This document shows, in pieces, positions 25,987 to 34,552 of a stretch of DNA of 64,000 bases (position 1 is its first letter; every line of letters begins with the position of its first letter). Origin of the DNA: an uncultured Oscillospiraceae bacterium (lineage in GTDB: Bacteria > Bacillota > Clostridia > Oscillospirales > Acutalibacteraceae); assembly GCA_949293315.1 (NCBI GenBank), contig CASFCH010000009.1, positions 124,001 through 188,000 of the forward strand, read 5' to 3'. A program made the position numbers and the translations under genes. A model generated the notes under the pieces. It saw nothing but the letters and a program-made list of their open reading frames with translations, did no database searches and was not told where the DNA came from.

Positions 25987-27207
25987 ATGAGTAAAAAGAT
26001 TTCAGTCGGAACGGCGATCGCCCTGATTTTTCTGGCGATCGCGGCGAGCGTGGCGGCGACCTTTGCCGTCTCCATGAGCATGTACAACAGGCTCATCCCC
26101 AATCTGACCGACCGGTCGGATATGTACAACAAGCTGGAGAATCTGGACTCCATCGTCAATGAGAAATACTACTATGAAATTGACGGTTCCGCGCGCAACA
26201 ACGCCATGGCGGGCGGTTATGTGGACGGTCTGGACGACGCGGACAGCTTTTATATGTCCGCGGATGAATATGTGGCATACGATTCGGTCCTGCGCGGCAA
26301 GAGCGTGGGCATCGGCGTGGATGCGGCCTGGTCGGCGGAGTCGGGCGGGCTGCTCATCAGCGAGGTGTACGCCGGCTCCCCGGCCGAGTCCTCCGGGCTC
26401 CAGCAGGGGGACGTCATCATCAAGGTGGAGGATGAGGCCGTCACGGCGCAGAACGCCGCCCAGAAGCTGGAGATGCTGGAGGGCAGCCGCCTTTCGAGCG
26501 TAAAGGTCAGCTATGTCCACGGCAGCGAGGCGGAGAAATCCGTCAGTGTTGCGAAGGGGTACACGGCGCAGTCGGTCCGCTATGAGGTGATCGGGACCAC
26601 GGGATACATCCGGGTGACGCACTTTTATCAGAACACCGTTTCGCAGATGAAGGAGGCGCTGGACAAGCTGGCGGCGCAGAGCGTCCTCAGCCTGGTGATC
26701 GATGTGCGTCAGGCCTCTGAGGGCGATACGCAGTACGCCGTCAGCACGGCGGACCTGATGGTGCCGCTGACGGAGGGGAGCGCCCTCGTCACGGCGTATG
26801 ATAAGAATGAAGAGGTGTATAAGACCTTTGCCTCGGATGCGAACAGCGTCTCCTACCCCATGGCGGTGCTCGTGGACGGCGGTACGTCCGGGCCCGGTGA
26901 GATCTTTGCCGTGACGCTGCGCGATTTCGGCGCGCAGCTCGTCGGGCAGCAGACGGCCGGCGTGGGGACAATGAGCGAGATCTTCCAGCTCAACGACGGC
27001 TCCGCAGTCCGACTGACGGTGGCCGTGCTCCAGCCGTATAAGAGCGAACGGTTCGACGGGGTGGGGCTGACACCGGATATTGAGGCGGCGCTCACGCCCG
27101 AGCAGCAGCAGAATCTCAAGCTCCTCGCCCACGACGAGGATGCACAGCTCCAGGCGGCGCTCGACTATCTGAATGCGACGGGCGTCTCCCAGGCAAATAC
27201 GCAGTAG
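25987..27207 (+). CDS. S41-family (CtpA-like) protein, predicted inactive
   Basis: This 406-residue protein has an N-terminal membrane helix (about 8-30), a PDZ domain (about 95-185, with GIGVDAAWSAESGGLLIS and QQGDVIIKVEDEAV) and an S41 fold to about residue 390. In active family members the motif SASASE holds the serine and FGKG the lysine. Here the aligned stretches read TSGPGE (300-305) and AGVG (324-327), putting Gly302 and Val326 at those places. It is probably a pseudoprotease, perhaps an adaptor for the hydrolases encoded just before it (34 bases upstream). AGGAGAG precedes the ATG. Confidence 0.85.
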   Translation: MSKKISVGTAIALIFLAIAASVAATFAVSMSMYNRLIPNLTDRSDMYNKLENLDSIVNEKYYYEIDGSARNNAMAGGYVDGLDDADSFYMSADEYVAYDSVLRGKSVGIGVDAAWSAESGGLLISEVYAGSPAESSGLQQGDVIIKVEDEAVTAQNAAQKLEMLEGSRLSSVKVSYVHGSEAEKSVSVAKGYTAQSVRYEVIGTTGYIRVTHFYQNTVSQMKEALDKLAAQSVLSLVIDVRQASEGDTQYAVSTADLMVPLTEGSALVTAYDKNEEVYKTFASDANSVSYPMAVLVDGGTSGPGEIFAVTLRDFGAQLVGQQTAGVGTMSEIFQLNDGSAVRLTVAVLQPYKSERFDGVGLTPDIEAALTPEQQQNLKLLAHDEDAQLQAALDYLNATGVSQANTQ

Positions 27208-27262
27208 CCGGCGGCGCGTGGTGATAATATACGGTAATTTTTCTGCAGTAATTGATAATCTA

Positions 27263-27291
27263 TTGACAAACTACAATAAAAGCGGTATCAT
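27263..27291 (+). promoter_or_regulatory. Promoter of glpK
   Basis: TTGACA (27263-27268) and TATCAT (27286-27291) are spaced by 17 bases. The expected RNA start is near 27298, giving a leader of about 150 bases before glpK. Confidence 0.75.
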
Positions 27292-27348
27292 ATACTTGGA
27301 ATCATTTGAATAACGCTGCCAAGAGAGGCTGAAAGGCGATAGAGAAAA

Positions 27349-27400
27349 GGGCAGATCAACCGGCCGGTTCGGCAGGTTGCATCTGCCTGTTTTCTTTTTT
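27349..27400 (+). promoter_or_regulatory. Terminator-like leader element before glpK
   Basis: GGGCAGAT (27349-27356) and ATCTGCC (27381-27387) can pair around an inner AACC/GGTT repeat, and the hairpin is followed by TGTTTTCTTTTTT. It lies between the promoter and the gene, as in glycerol operons of bacilli where the antiterminator GlpP acts on the leader RNA. GlpP is not in the window, so this mechanism is inferred. Confidence 0.6.
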
Positions 27401-27446
27401 CAGAGCTGTCCTTTTTCTCCGGCGCGATTTCAAGGGAGGTATGAGT

Positions 27447-28964
27447 TTGGCCAAGTATATTTTGTCCCTGGATCAGGGGACCACGAGCTCCCGCGCGATC
27501 CTGTTTGACAGACAGGGCCGGATTGCGGGAAAGGCGCAGTTTGAGTTCAACCAGATCTACCCCCAGACCGGCTGGGTGGAACACGACCCGATGGAGATCC
27601 TGTACAGTCAGTTCCAGTCGATCACCTCGCTGCTCTCCTCCGGCAATTTTAAGGCGGAGGACATCGCCGCGATCGGGATCACCAATCAGCGCGAGACGAC
27701 CATCCTGTGGGATAGTGAGACGGGCAGGCCGGTGTATAACGCCATCGTCTGGCAGTGCCGCCGCACGGCCCCCATGTGCGAGGAGCTCAAGAGCCGCGGC
27801 CTTGAAAAGTATGTCAAGGAGAAGACCGGTCTGCTGATCGACGCCTACTTTTCGGGGACCAAGATCAAGTGGATCCTGGACAATGTGCCGGAGGCGCGCC
27901 GACTCGCGGAGCGCGGGCAGCTGCTGTTCGGCACGGTGGAGACCTGGCTGATCTGGAACCTGACAAACGGCGCCGTCCATGTGACGGATTACTCGAACGC
28001 CTCGCGGACCATGCTCTTTGATGCGGACAATCTCTGCTGGGATGAGCGCCTGTGCGAGGAGCTCGATATCCCCATGGAGATCCTGCCCAAGATCGTCCCG
28101 AACAGCTGCATTTACGGGGAGGTCGCCCCGGGCGTCCGCGGCCTGGAGGAGCTGGCGGGCATTCCGATCTCCGGCGCCGTGGGCGATCAGCCCGGCGCGC
28201 TGTTCGGGCAGGCCTGCTTTGAGAAGGGCCAGGCCAAGAATACATACGGCACGGGCTGCTTCCTGCTGATGAATACGGGCGAGGAGCGTGTGCACTCACG
28301 CAATAACCTGGTATCCGGCGTGGCGTGGGGCATCGGTGATCAGGTGACCTATGCGCTGGAGGGCAGCGCCTTTAACGCGGGCAGCGTGATCAAGTGGCTG
28401 CGGGATGAGCTGCATCTGATCGACAATGCCCGCCGCTGCGACGAGCTGGCGGAGAGCGTGGAGGATGCCAACGGCGTCTATCTGGTACCGGCGTTCACGG
28501 GGCTCGGCGCGCCGTACTGGGATATGTATGCGCGCGGCTGTATCGTGGGCCTGACGCGCGGCGTCAACGCCAAGCACATCGCCCGTGCGGTGATCGAGTG
28601 CATCACCTATCAGATGACCGATCTGCTCAAGGCCATGGAGAGCGATTCCGGGATCCATCTGAAAGAACTGCGCGTGGACGGCGGCGCGAGTGTGAGCAAT
28701 ATCATGATGCAGATCCAGGCGGACATGATCAATGCATCCGTCAACCGTCCGAAGACGGTGGAGACCACGGCGCTTGGCGCGGCCTATCTGGCGGGCCTTG
28801 CCGTCGGCTTCTGGGACAATCTGGATCAGCTGGAGGCCAACCGCGAGGTGGAACGGCTGTTCACGCCGAATATCGACCCCGCCCGGCGGGAAAAACTGTA
28901 CCGTGGGTGGCAGCGCGCGGTCGAGCGCTCCCGAAACTGGGCGGACCCGAACGAGATGGACTAA
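27447..28964 (+). CDS. glpK: Glycerol kinase
   Basis: This 505-residue FGGY-family enzyme makes glycerol-3-phosphate from glycerol and ATP. It has the N-terminal phosphate motif LSLDQGTTSSRAILFD, the region QPGALFGQACFEKGQAKNTYGTGCF and the C-terminal LRVDGGASVSNIMMQIQAD, all typical of GlpK. A TTG at 27447 is chosen because GGAGG lies seven bases before it; an ATG at 27441 touches that site. No facilitator (glpF) gene is next to it. Expression is probably controlled through the hairpin leader. Confidence 0.96.
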   Translation: MAKYILSLDQGTTSSRAILFDRQGRIAGKAQFEFNQIYPQTGWVEHDPMEILYSQFQSITSLLSSGNFKAEDIAAIGITNQRETTILWDSETGRPVYNAIVWQCRRTAPMCEELKSRGLEKYVKEKTGLLIDAYFSGTKIKWILDNVPEARRLAERGQLLFGTVETWLIWNLTNGAVHVTDYSNASRTMLFDADNLCWDERLCEELDIPMEILPKIVPNSCIYGEVAPGVRGLEELAGIPISGAVGDQPGALFGQACFEKGQAKNTYGTGCFLLMNTGEERVHSRNNLVSGVAWGIGDQVTYALEGSAFNAGSVIKWLRDELHLIDNARRCDELAESVEDANGVYLVPAFTGLGAPYWDMYARGCIVGLTRGVNAKHIARAVIECITYQMTDLLKAMESDSGIHLKELRVDGGASVSNIMMQIQADMINASVNRPKTVETTALGAAYLAGLAVGFWDNLDQLEANREVERLFTPNIDPARREKLYRGWQRAVERSRNWADPNEMD

Positions 28965-29032
28965 ATCAAATCGGTTCACATCCCCCTGCGCGGGGGTAAG
29001 GATACAGACAATACAAGCAGGAGGTAATTCAT

Positions 29033-30142
29033 ATGGCAAACAATATTGTCGATTGGAAAACGATTACAGACTTTGTGACAGACGCCTTTGTGGGCGTGGG
29101 CGTCCCGCGCCCGGACGCGGAGATCTGCGCCGACGTGCTGCTCGAGTCCGACAAGCGCGGCATCGAGTCCCACGGCGTCAACCGCTTTAAGCCCATCTAT
29201 ATCGACCGCATCAACGCCGGGATCCAGAACCCGGTCACGAACTTTGAGGTCGTCCGCGAGACGCCGACCACCGCGGTTGTGGACGGCCACGACGGCATGG
29301 GCCAGGTCATCGGCTACAAATCCATGAATATGGCGATCGAAAAGGCCAAAAAGTACGGCATGGGCATGGTGGCCGTGCGCAACTCCTGCCACTACGGCAT
29401 CGCGGGCTACTATGCGACCATGGCGACCAAGGCCGGCATGATCGGCATCACCGGCACCAACGCCCGCCCGTCCATCGCCCCCACCTTTGGTGTGGAGAAC
29501 ATGCTCGGCACCAACCCGCTCACCTTCGGAATGCCCACGGATGAGGACTTCCCCTTTGTGCTCGACTGCGCCACCTCCATCACGCAGCGCGGCAAGCTGG
29601 AGTACTACTCCCGCATCGGCAAGGCCACCCCGGCCGGGATGGTCATCGGGCGCGACGGCTCTGCGATGACGGATACGGACGATATCCTCGTCAAGCTCAA
29701 TACCAAGGAGGCCGCGCTCGCCCCGCTCGGCGGCATCGGTGAGGAACTGGCCGGATACAAGGGCTATGGCTATGCCACCGTCGTGGAGCTGCTCTCCGCG
29801 GCGCTTCAGCAGGGCAATTACCTGACCATGCTCACCGGTATCGGCGCCAACGGGGAGAAGGTTCCGTACCATCTGGGGCACTTCTTTATCGCGATCGACA
29901 CCGAGGCGTTCATGGGCCTTGACGCATTCAAGAAGACGGCGGGCGACATTCTCCGCGCGCTGCGCGCCTCCCAGAAGGCGCCGGGTGAGGATCACATCTA
30001 CACGGCGGGCGAGAAGGAGTGGAACGTCTGGCAGCAGCGCAAGGACAGCGGCGTGCCGATCAATGACGCCGTCCAGAAGGAGCTGTGCGCGGTGCGCGAC
30101 AGCCTGAACCTGACCCAGTATAAATTCCCGTGGGAGGAGTAA
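29033..30142 (+). CDS. Ldh2/malate dehydrogenase family oxidoreductase
   Basis: This 369-residue NAD(P)-dependent enzyme belongs to the type II lactate/malate/ureidoglycolate dehydrogenase family (Ldh_2), which has an unusual fold unlike classic malate dehydrogenase. Motifs include the region LLESDKRGIESHGVNRF (catalytic His in SHG), NSCHYGIAGYYA, and GTNPLTFGMP. The substrate cannot be fixed by reading, but the next gene is malic enzyme, which favours malate. AGGAGG precedes the ATG, and the malic enzyme gene follows after 45 bases. Confidence 0.88.
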   Translation: MANNIVDWKTITDFVTDAFVGVGVPRPDAEICADVLLESDKRGIESHGVNRFKPIYIDRINAGIQNPVTNFEVVRETPTTAVVDGHDGMGQVIGYKSMNMAIEKAKKYGMGMVAVRNSCHYGIAGYYATMATKAGMIGITGTNARPSIAPTFGVENMLGTNPLTFGMPTDEDFPFVLDCATSITQRGKLEYYSRIGKATPAGMVIGRDGSAMTDTDDILVKLNTKEAALAPLGGIGEELAGYKGYGYATVVELLSAALQQGNYLTMLTGIGANGEKVPYHLGHFFIAIDTEAFMGLDAFKKTAGDILRALRASQKAPGEDHIYTAGEKEWNVWQQRKDSGVPINDAVQKELCAVRDSLNLTQYKFPWEE

Positions 30143-30187
30143 TCCCGCCGGAGGTCATACCGCTGAATCATCATAAGGAGTGTTAAC

Positions 30188-31360
30188 ATGGATTACGCAA
30201 AGGAATCATTACGTCTGCACTATGAGTGGAAGGGCAAGCTGGAGGTCACTCCGCGCGCCACGGTCAACAATCAGGAGGAGCTCTCCCTGGCCTATACGCC
30301 GGGCGTCGCCCAGCCCTGCCTGGAGATACGCGACGATATCAATAAGTCCTATGAGCTGACCCGCCGCTGGAATACGGTCGCCGTCGTCACGGACGGCACG
30401 GCGGTGCTCGGCCTGGGCGACATCGGCCCGGAGGCCGGTATGCCGGTTATGGAGGGCAAGTGCGTGCTCTTCAAGGCGTTCGGCGATGTGGACGCCATCC
30501 CGCTGTGCGTCCGCTCCAAGGATGTGGACGAGATCGTCAACACCATCGCCCTGCTCGCGGGCAGCTTTGGCGGCGTGAATCTGGAGGATATCGCCGCGCC
30601 CCGCTGCTTTGAGATCGAGCGCAAGCTCAAGGAGCGCTGCGATATCCCGATCTTCCACGACGATCAGCACGGCACGGCGGTGATCGTGTCCGCGGCGCTG
30701 ATCAACGCGCTCAAGATCGTGAATAAAAAGCTGGAGGACTGCACGGTTGTGTTCAGCGGCGCGGGCGCTGCCGGCGTCGCCATCGCAAAGCTGCTCATCA
30801 GCCAGGGGCTGAAAAAGGTCCTCATCTGCGACCGCAAGGGCATTATCAGCGCGGATGACCCGAACCTGACGCCCGCCAAGCAGGAGATCGCCGCCTTCAC
30901 CAACGCGGAGCATAAGCACGGCACGCTGGCCGACGCCATGGTGGGCGCGGATATCTTCATCGGCGTGTCCGCCCCCGGTATTGTCACGCAGGATATGGTC
31001 CGCTCCATGGCCAAAGATCCGATCGTCCTTCCGATGGCGAACCCCGTGCCGGAGATCATGCCCGATCTGGCGCTTGAGGCGGGGGCCAAGGTGGTCGGCA
31101 CCGGGCGCAGCGACTTTGCCAACCAGATCAACAACGTGCTCGCGGTCCCGGGCATCTTCCGCGGCGCGCTCGACGTGCGCGCGAGCGATATCAATGAGGA
31201 GATGAAGATCGCGGCGGCGCATGCGCTCGCCGACCTCGTCAGCCCGGAGGAGCTGTGCCCCGAGTACATTATCCCCAAGGCGTTTGACAAGCGCGTCGGT
31301 CCCGCCGTTGCGGCGGCGGTCGCCAAGGCGGCCCGTGATTCCGGCGTAGCCAGGATCTGA
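30188..31360 (+). CDS. NAD(P)-dependent malic enzyme
   Basis: This 390-residue enzyme decarboxylates malate to pyruvate. The malic N-domain has SLAYTPGVAQPCLEI and TDGTAVLGLGDIGPEAGMPVMEGK. The metal and substrate residues sit in FHDDQHGTAVI, and the NAD-binding part has VVFSGAGAAGVAIAKL. The short bacterial form lacks the phosphotransacetylase-like tail of MaeB. It is probably co-transcribed with the Ldh2-type gene, which could recycle malate to oxaloacetate while this enzyme makes pyruvate and a different reduced cofactor. AAGGAG precedes the ATG. A strong terminator follows. Confidence 0.94.
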   Translation: MDYAKESLRLHYEWKGKLEVTPRATVNNQEELSLAYTPGVAQPCLEIRDDINKSYELTRRWNTVAVVTDGTAVLGLGDIGPEAGMPVMEGKCVLFKAFGDVDAIPLCVRSKDVDEIVNTIALLAGSFGGVNLEDIAAPRCFEIERKLKERCDIPIFHDDQHGTAVIVSAALINALKIVNKKLEDCTVVFSGAGAAGVAIAKLLISQGLKKVLICDRKGIISADDPNLTPAKQEIAAFTNAEHKHGTLADAMVGADIFIGVSAPGIVTQDMVRSMAKDPIVLPMANPVPEIMPDLALEAGAKVVGTGRSDFANQINNVLAVPGIFRGALDVRASDINEEMKIAAAHALADLVSPEELCPEYIIPKAFDKRVGPAVAAAVAKAARDSGVARI

Positions 31361-31388
31361 GAAGAGCTTTAGCAATCATCAAACAATA

Positions 31389-31430
31389 GCGGCCCGCATC
31401 GGAGAAAAACCGGTGTGGGCCGCCCTTTTT
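31389..31430 (+). terminator. Terminator after the malic enzyme gene
   Basis: GCGGCCCGCA-TCGG pairs with CCGG-TGTGGGCCGC, and the hairpin is followed by CCTTTTT. Confidence 0.9.
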
Positions 31431-31495
31431 ATATGGAATGATCCCAATTCAATCAGATGCTTTATCCGCATGCCGCCGAGTTGGTGAAAGCAGCC

Positions 31496-31529
31496 GAAAA
31501 ACGGCGCCCTGAAAAAAATTCAGAGCGCC
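31496..31529 (-). terminator. Terminator after the minus-strand secreted protein gene
   Basis: GGCGCTCTGAA and TTCAGGGCGCC pair on the minus strand, followed by GTTTTT. It lies about 75 bases after the stop at 31602. Confidence 0.75.
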
Positions 31530-31601
31530 AACGCGGAAGAATGCGTGAGTTAAATATTTTTGGTGTACGGCTTTATTTAGGAACGGGAGGACCGTTGAAC
31601 T

Positions 31602-32315
31602 TTATACCACGGTAACTGAAGAACCGTTGTAAACCCAGTCGGGGATCGTCGGGTTCCAAGTATCAAGTTCGCTGCTATAAATGATGAAAATATTGTATAA
31701 AAGATCTTGATTTAATGGTATAATTCCCAACTTTTGATACAGTGTAAATCCCGGCACATAAACCAACATGTCCTCCCCCTCTAAGCTTTCTGCGGCGGAT
31801 TTTAGCGTCCACTTTTCCCCAACGCTGAGAAACATATCGGAAGAGTTAGTAATAAAAGCAAGGCCATCGAAATATGTTAAAAGTGTTTGACTAATTGCGA
31901 GAACTAAATTTATGGCTGCATCTGATTTGAATTCCGAGGAATTTATGACTTCATTCCAAAATTTTTTGTTTCCCGCAATTAAACTGATCGTGTATGTCCT
32001 TTGCACAAGAGACCCCTGATATGAAAAACTGCCTCGGAATTCATACGCTGCAAGCCCGTTTGCCTCATTCACCTTAACAGAAAGGCTGGTTAAATTATCC
32101 TTATTTACTTCGTTTGGAAGGACACGGTTATGCATATAGGTAAAGAAAGCATAGCGGTAAAGAACGCCGGGAGTGTAAGCCGCATAGGACGTAATTGTTT
32201 CCTCGTCTGGGTCGGTAGACGTCTGGGCAGATACACCGCTCAGGAACCCGATCTGTCCGAGCAAAACAATACACATTGCAAGGGATAATAGCCTTTTTTT
32301 CAGATTCCTTTTCAT
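31602..32315 (-). CDS. Secreted protein of unknown function
   Basis: This 237-residue protein has a signal peptide (about 1-30, ending near VSAQT). The mature part has no membrane helix and no family I recognise; it holds strands such as AYEFRGSFSYQGSLVQRTYTISLIAG and a Tyr-rich C-terminus. The gene is clearly richer in AT than the core genes around it, which suggests acquisition. It stands alone on the minus strand between the malic enzyme operon and the symporter. GAGGGG precedes the ATG. Confidence 0.65.
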   Translation of the reverse strand: MKRNLKKRLLSLAMCIVLLGQIGFLSGVSAQTSTDPDEETITSYAAYTPGVLYRYAFFTYMHNRVLPNEVNKDNLTSLSVKVNEANGLAAYEFRGSFSYQGSLVQRTYTISLIAGNKKFWNEVINSSEFKSDAAINLVLAISQTLLTYFDGLAFITNSSDMFLSVGEKWTLKSAAESLEGEDMLVYVPGFTLYQKLGIIPLNQDLLYNIFIIYSSELDTWNPTIPDWVYNGSSVTVV

Positions 32316-32526
32316 TGATTCCCCTCCATAGATCCATAGAATTTGTTGAATATTGATTTGATCGACGGCATGAATGGTGCATCGGAATCATCCCCCTTGC
32401 AAAGAGGTGTATAAAAACAATCTGTACAATTTGATTATAGCTGATTATGCTTAAATTTCAATATTAGAATTACACAATTTTATATTTTGTAAATTTGTAA
32501 ATAATCACGAATCAGGGCTTTAGCAT
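32316..32526. other. Upstream region of the secreted protein gene
   Basis: About 210 AT-rich bases carry no gene. They hold the ribosome site of the secreted protein gene and probably its promoter, but I saw no clear pair of boxes. Confidence 0.3.
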
Positions 32527-32561
32527 AAAAAAACAGGGCCCTGAAATACTTCAGAGCCCTG
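32527..32561 (-). terminator. Terminator after the GPH symporter gene
   Basis: A 12-base stem (CAGGGCTCTGAA with its near-complement) is followed on the minus strand by seven T residues, eleven bases after the symporter stop. Confidence 0.85.
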
Positions 32562-32571
32562 AAAAAGGACT

Positions 32572-34209
32572 TTAGTAAATTCGAGCTCTCGCAGTCACAC
32601 TGGCGAGATCTTCGGAGACGGGCTCCAGATTGATACCGGACTTCTCGGCCGTTTCAATCACCTCAGCCTCAGTCACCTTGCCGACGTCAATCCCTTTTTC
32701 CTTCGCGACAATACGGCGCACGCGCAGGAACTCGAGGATCTTGGCGTGTTCCTTATTGGTGAGCGGATATTTCCATGTCGGGATGATGGAGAGCAGGCAG
32801 CCGATCGCCGGCGGGATGGAGACGAGGAAGAACATGGCAGCAGCGTACTCTGCGTAATCGGCCTTGAAAGTCATACTCGGATTTGCGGTCAGCATTTCGT
32901 TGACCTGCTTAATAACCTCATCGCTGAATCCTACGATTGTAAAGACAACAGACTGCAGGATTGCAGAGACGCCGCCGCCTAACTTTGTTGCAAAGGACTG
33001 CCCGGAGAAGAAGACGCCGTCCGGACGGACGCCGGTCGTATACTCCTCATAGTCAATACAGTCGGCAATCATGACAGACTGAAGGACGTTGACCACACCG
33101 GTACCCGCGCCTGCTAACAGGAACAGGACGAAGAGTACAAACATCCAGCCCCAGTTGTCCAAGGACTGCGGTGCCATCAGGTAGACGACAAAAATTAGCG
33201 CAAACGGGATGCCACTGATGACATTACTCACATTAAATAGACGTTTTTTCTCATATTTGGCCGCCAACGCCGGTGCAAACGCCATGGCGATAAACTGGCC
33301 ACCAAAGATTGCACCGCCCAGGAAAATCATTTGTACAATATAGGAATCGCGTCCAAAGTTTCCAAAATAGTAGGACAGTAGATTCATTGCAACGAGTGTC
33401 AGCAGCTGGAAGGGGCTGCGCAGCACGGCGGAGACCAGAATCTTGCGGAAGGGCTTGTTGCGCCACATGACCTGAAAGTTTTCCTTGAGGGAATAGTGTC
33501 GCTCAGACTGTGGTACGCGCTCTTTGACGGCACCCGCGCACTGAAAAAGCAATGTGGAGATGATTGTCAGGACTACGCCCACAATAATAAAGCCGTACTG
33601 ATTTGCAGTCGAAACATTACCGACGGAAGTAGCGAGTGCTTTGCCAAGTTCCTGTGAGATTGGGACGATGGTGAGCAAGACAAGAGCACCGCCGAGTCCA
33701 GCTGCAATACGGGCGAGGGAAAGCAGACTGGCGCGGTGTTTCTCATCGTCGGTCATCAGTGCTGTGACGCCCCACAGTGGGATATCGCCAGCCGTGTAAG
33801 ACATGCCCCACAGGATGTATGCGATACCGGCCCACGCAATCATAAGTGTTTGTCCGGTTGGAGTGGTGGCGTCGGTGTATTGTATGTTGACGAAAGTGAG
33901 AATGGTGGTAATCATGACCACTCCGGGCACGAACATCAGATAGGGTTTACATTTGCCCCACTTGGAGCGGGTATGGTCGCAGATCGTGCCCATCATGGGG
34001 TCGTTGATTGCATCCCACACGCGTGCCACAGTAAAGATGATACCCGTTGCCCACTGCGGAATGAAAATGATGTTGTTTAAGTAGAAGACCAACCCCGTAT
34101 TGATGATGTTGTAGATCATGTTCTGGCCGACCATACCCAGCAGGTACATATTGCGCTCCTTGGGCGTATATGTATTGGGGTTGCGCGGCTTCTTCAGTTT
34201 TTGACTCAA
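32572..34209 (-). CDS. GPH-family sugar:cation symporter (MelB-like)
   Basis: This 545-residue MFS_2 transporter has about 12 membrane helices. Typical sites are ARVWDAINDPMMGTICDHTRSKWGKCKPYLMF in the first half (the Asp pair and conserved loop of the glycoside-pentoside-hexuronide family) and ADCIDYEEYTTGVRPDGVFFSGQSF in the second. The substrate is likely a glycoside or uronide. The C-terminal cytoplasmic tail of about 75 residues is longer than in MelB. The TTG start at 34209 has GGGAGG about seven bases before it. It has its own promoter and terminator, so it is a single-gene unit. Confidence 0.92.
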   Translation of the reverse strand: MSQKLKKPRNPNTYTPKERNMYLLGMVGQNMIYNIINTGLVFYLNNIIFIPQWATGIIFTVARVWDAINDPMMGTICDHTRSKWGKCKPYLMFVPGVVMITTILTFVNIQYTDATTPTGQTLMIAWAGIAYILWGMSYTAGDIPLWGVTALMTDDEKHRASLLSLARIAAGLGGALVLLTIVPISQELGKALATSVGNVSTANQYGFIIVGVVLTIISTLLFQCAGAVKERVPQSERHYSLKENFQVMWRNKPFRKILVSAVLRSPFQLLTLVAMNLLSYYFGNFGRDSYIVQMIFLGGAIFGGQFIAMAFAPALAAKYEKKRLFNVSNVISGIPFALIFVVYLMAPQSLDNWGWMFVLFVLFLLAGAGTGVVNVLQSVMIADCIDYEEYTTGVRPDGVFFSGQSFATKLGGGVSAILQSVVFTIVGFSDEVIKQVNEMLTANPSMTFKADYAEYAAAMFFLVSIPPAIGCLLSIIPTWKYPLTNKEHAKILEFLRVRRIVAKEKGIDVGKVTEAEVIETAEKSGINLEPVSEDLASVTARARIY

Positions 34210-34251
34210 AAAAATACCTCCCTTTTCAAGTTTCCTTTTCCATACCTGACT

Positions 34252-34280
34252 ATTATAAAGCACTTTTAAAAATTAGTCAA
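34252..34280 (-). promoter_or_regulatory. Promoter of the GPH symporter gene
   Basis: On the minus strand TTGACT (34280-34275) and TATAAT (34257-34252) are spaced by exactly 17 bases, about 45 bases before the start codon. Confidence 0.85.
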
Positions 34281-34484
34281 CATATACAATATCTATTCGG
34301 CACATGATTTCTTTTTATGGGACGTTAGCACGAAATGTTTTACAAAATTGTTAATTCAGATTTATTCATTATCCCCAAACATGTCCGAATGTTCCCTGAT
34401 TTCCGCAGCCTGACAGCCTCCCGAAGCCGTCTATATCCACAACATTACAGGGAAAATTGAAAACGGGATTGTCCACTTTATTTC

Positions 34485-34513
34485 TTGATAATGACGCGCC
34501 AGAATGATAAAAT
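34485..34513 (+). promoter_or_regulatory. Promoter of typA
   Basis: TTGATA (34485-34490) and TAAAAT (34508-34513) are spaced by 17 bases. It is divergent from the symporter promoter; the 340-base gap between the two genes holds both. Confidence 0.75.
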
Positions 34514-34552
34514 ATAGTGATACCTGTTTTAGAAACATAAGGAAGGATCTCA

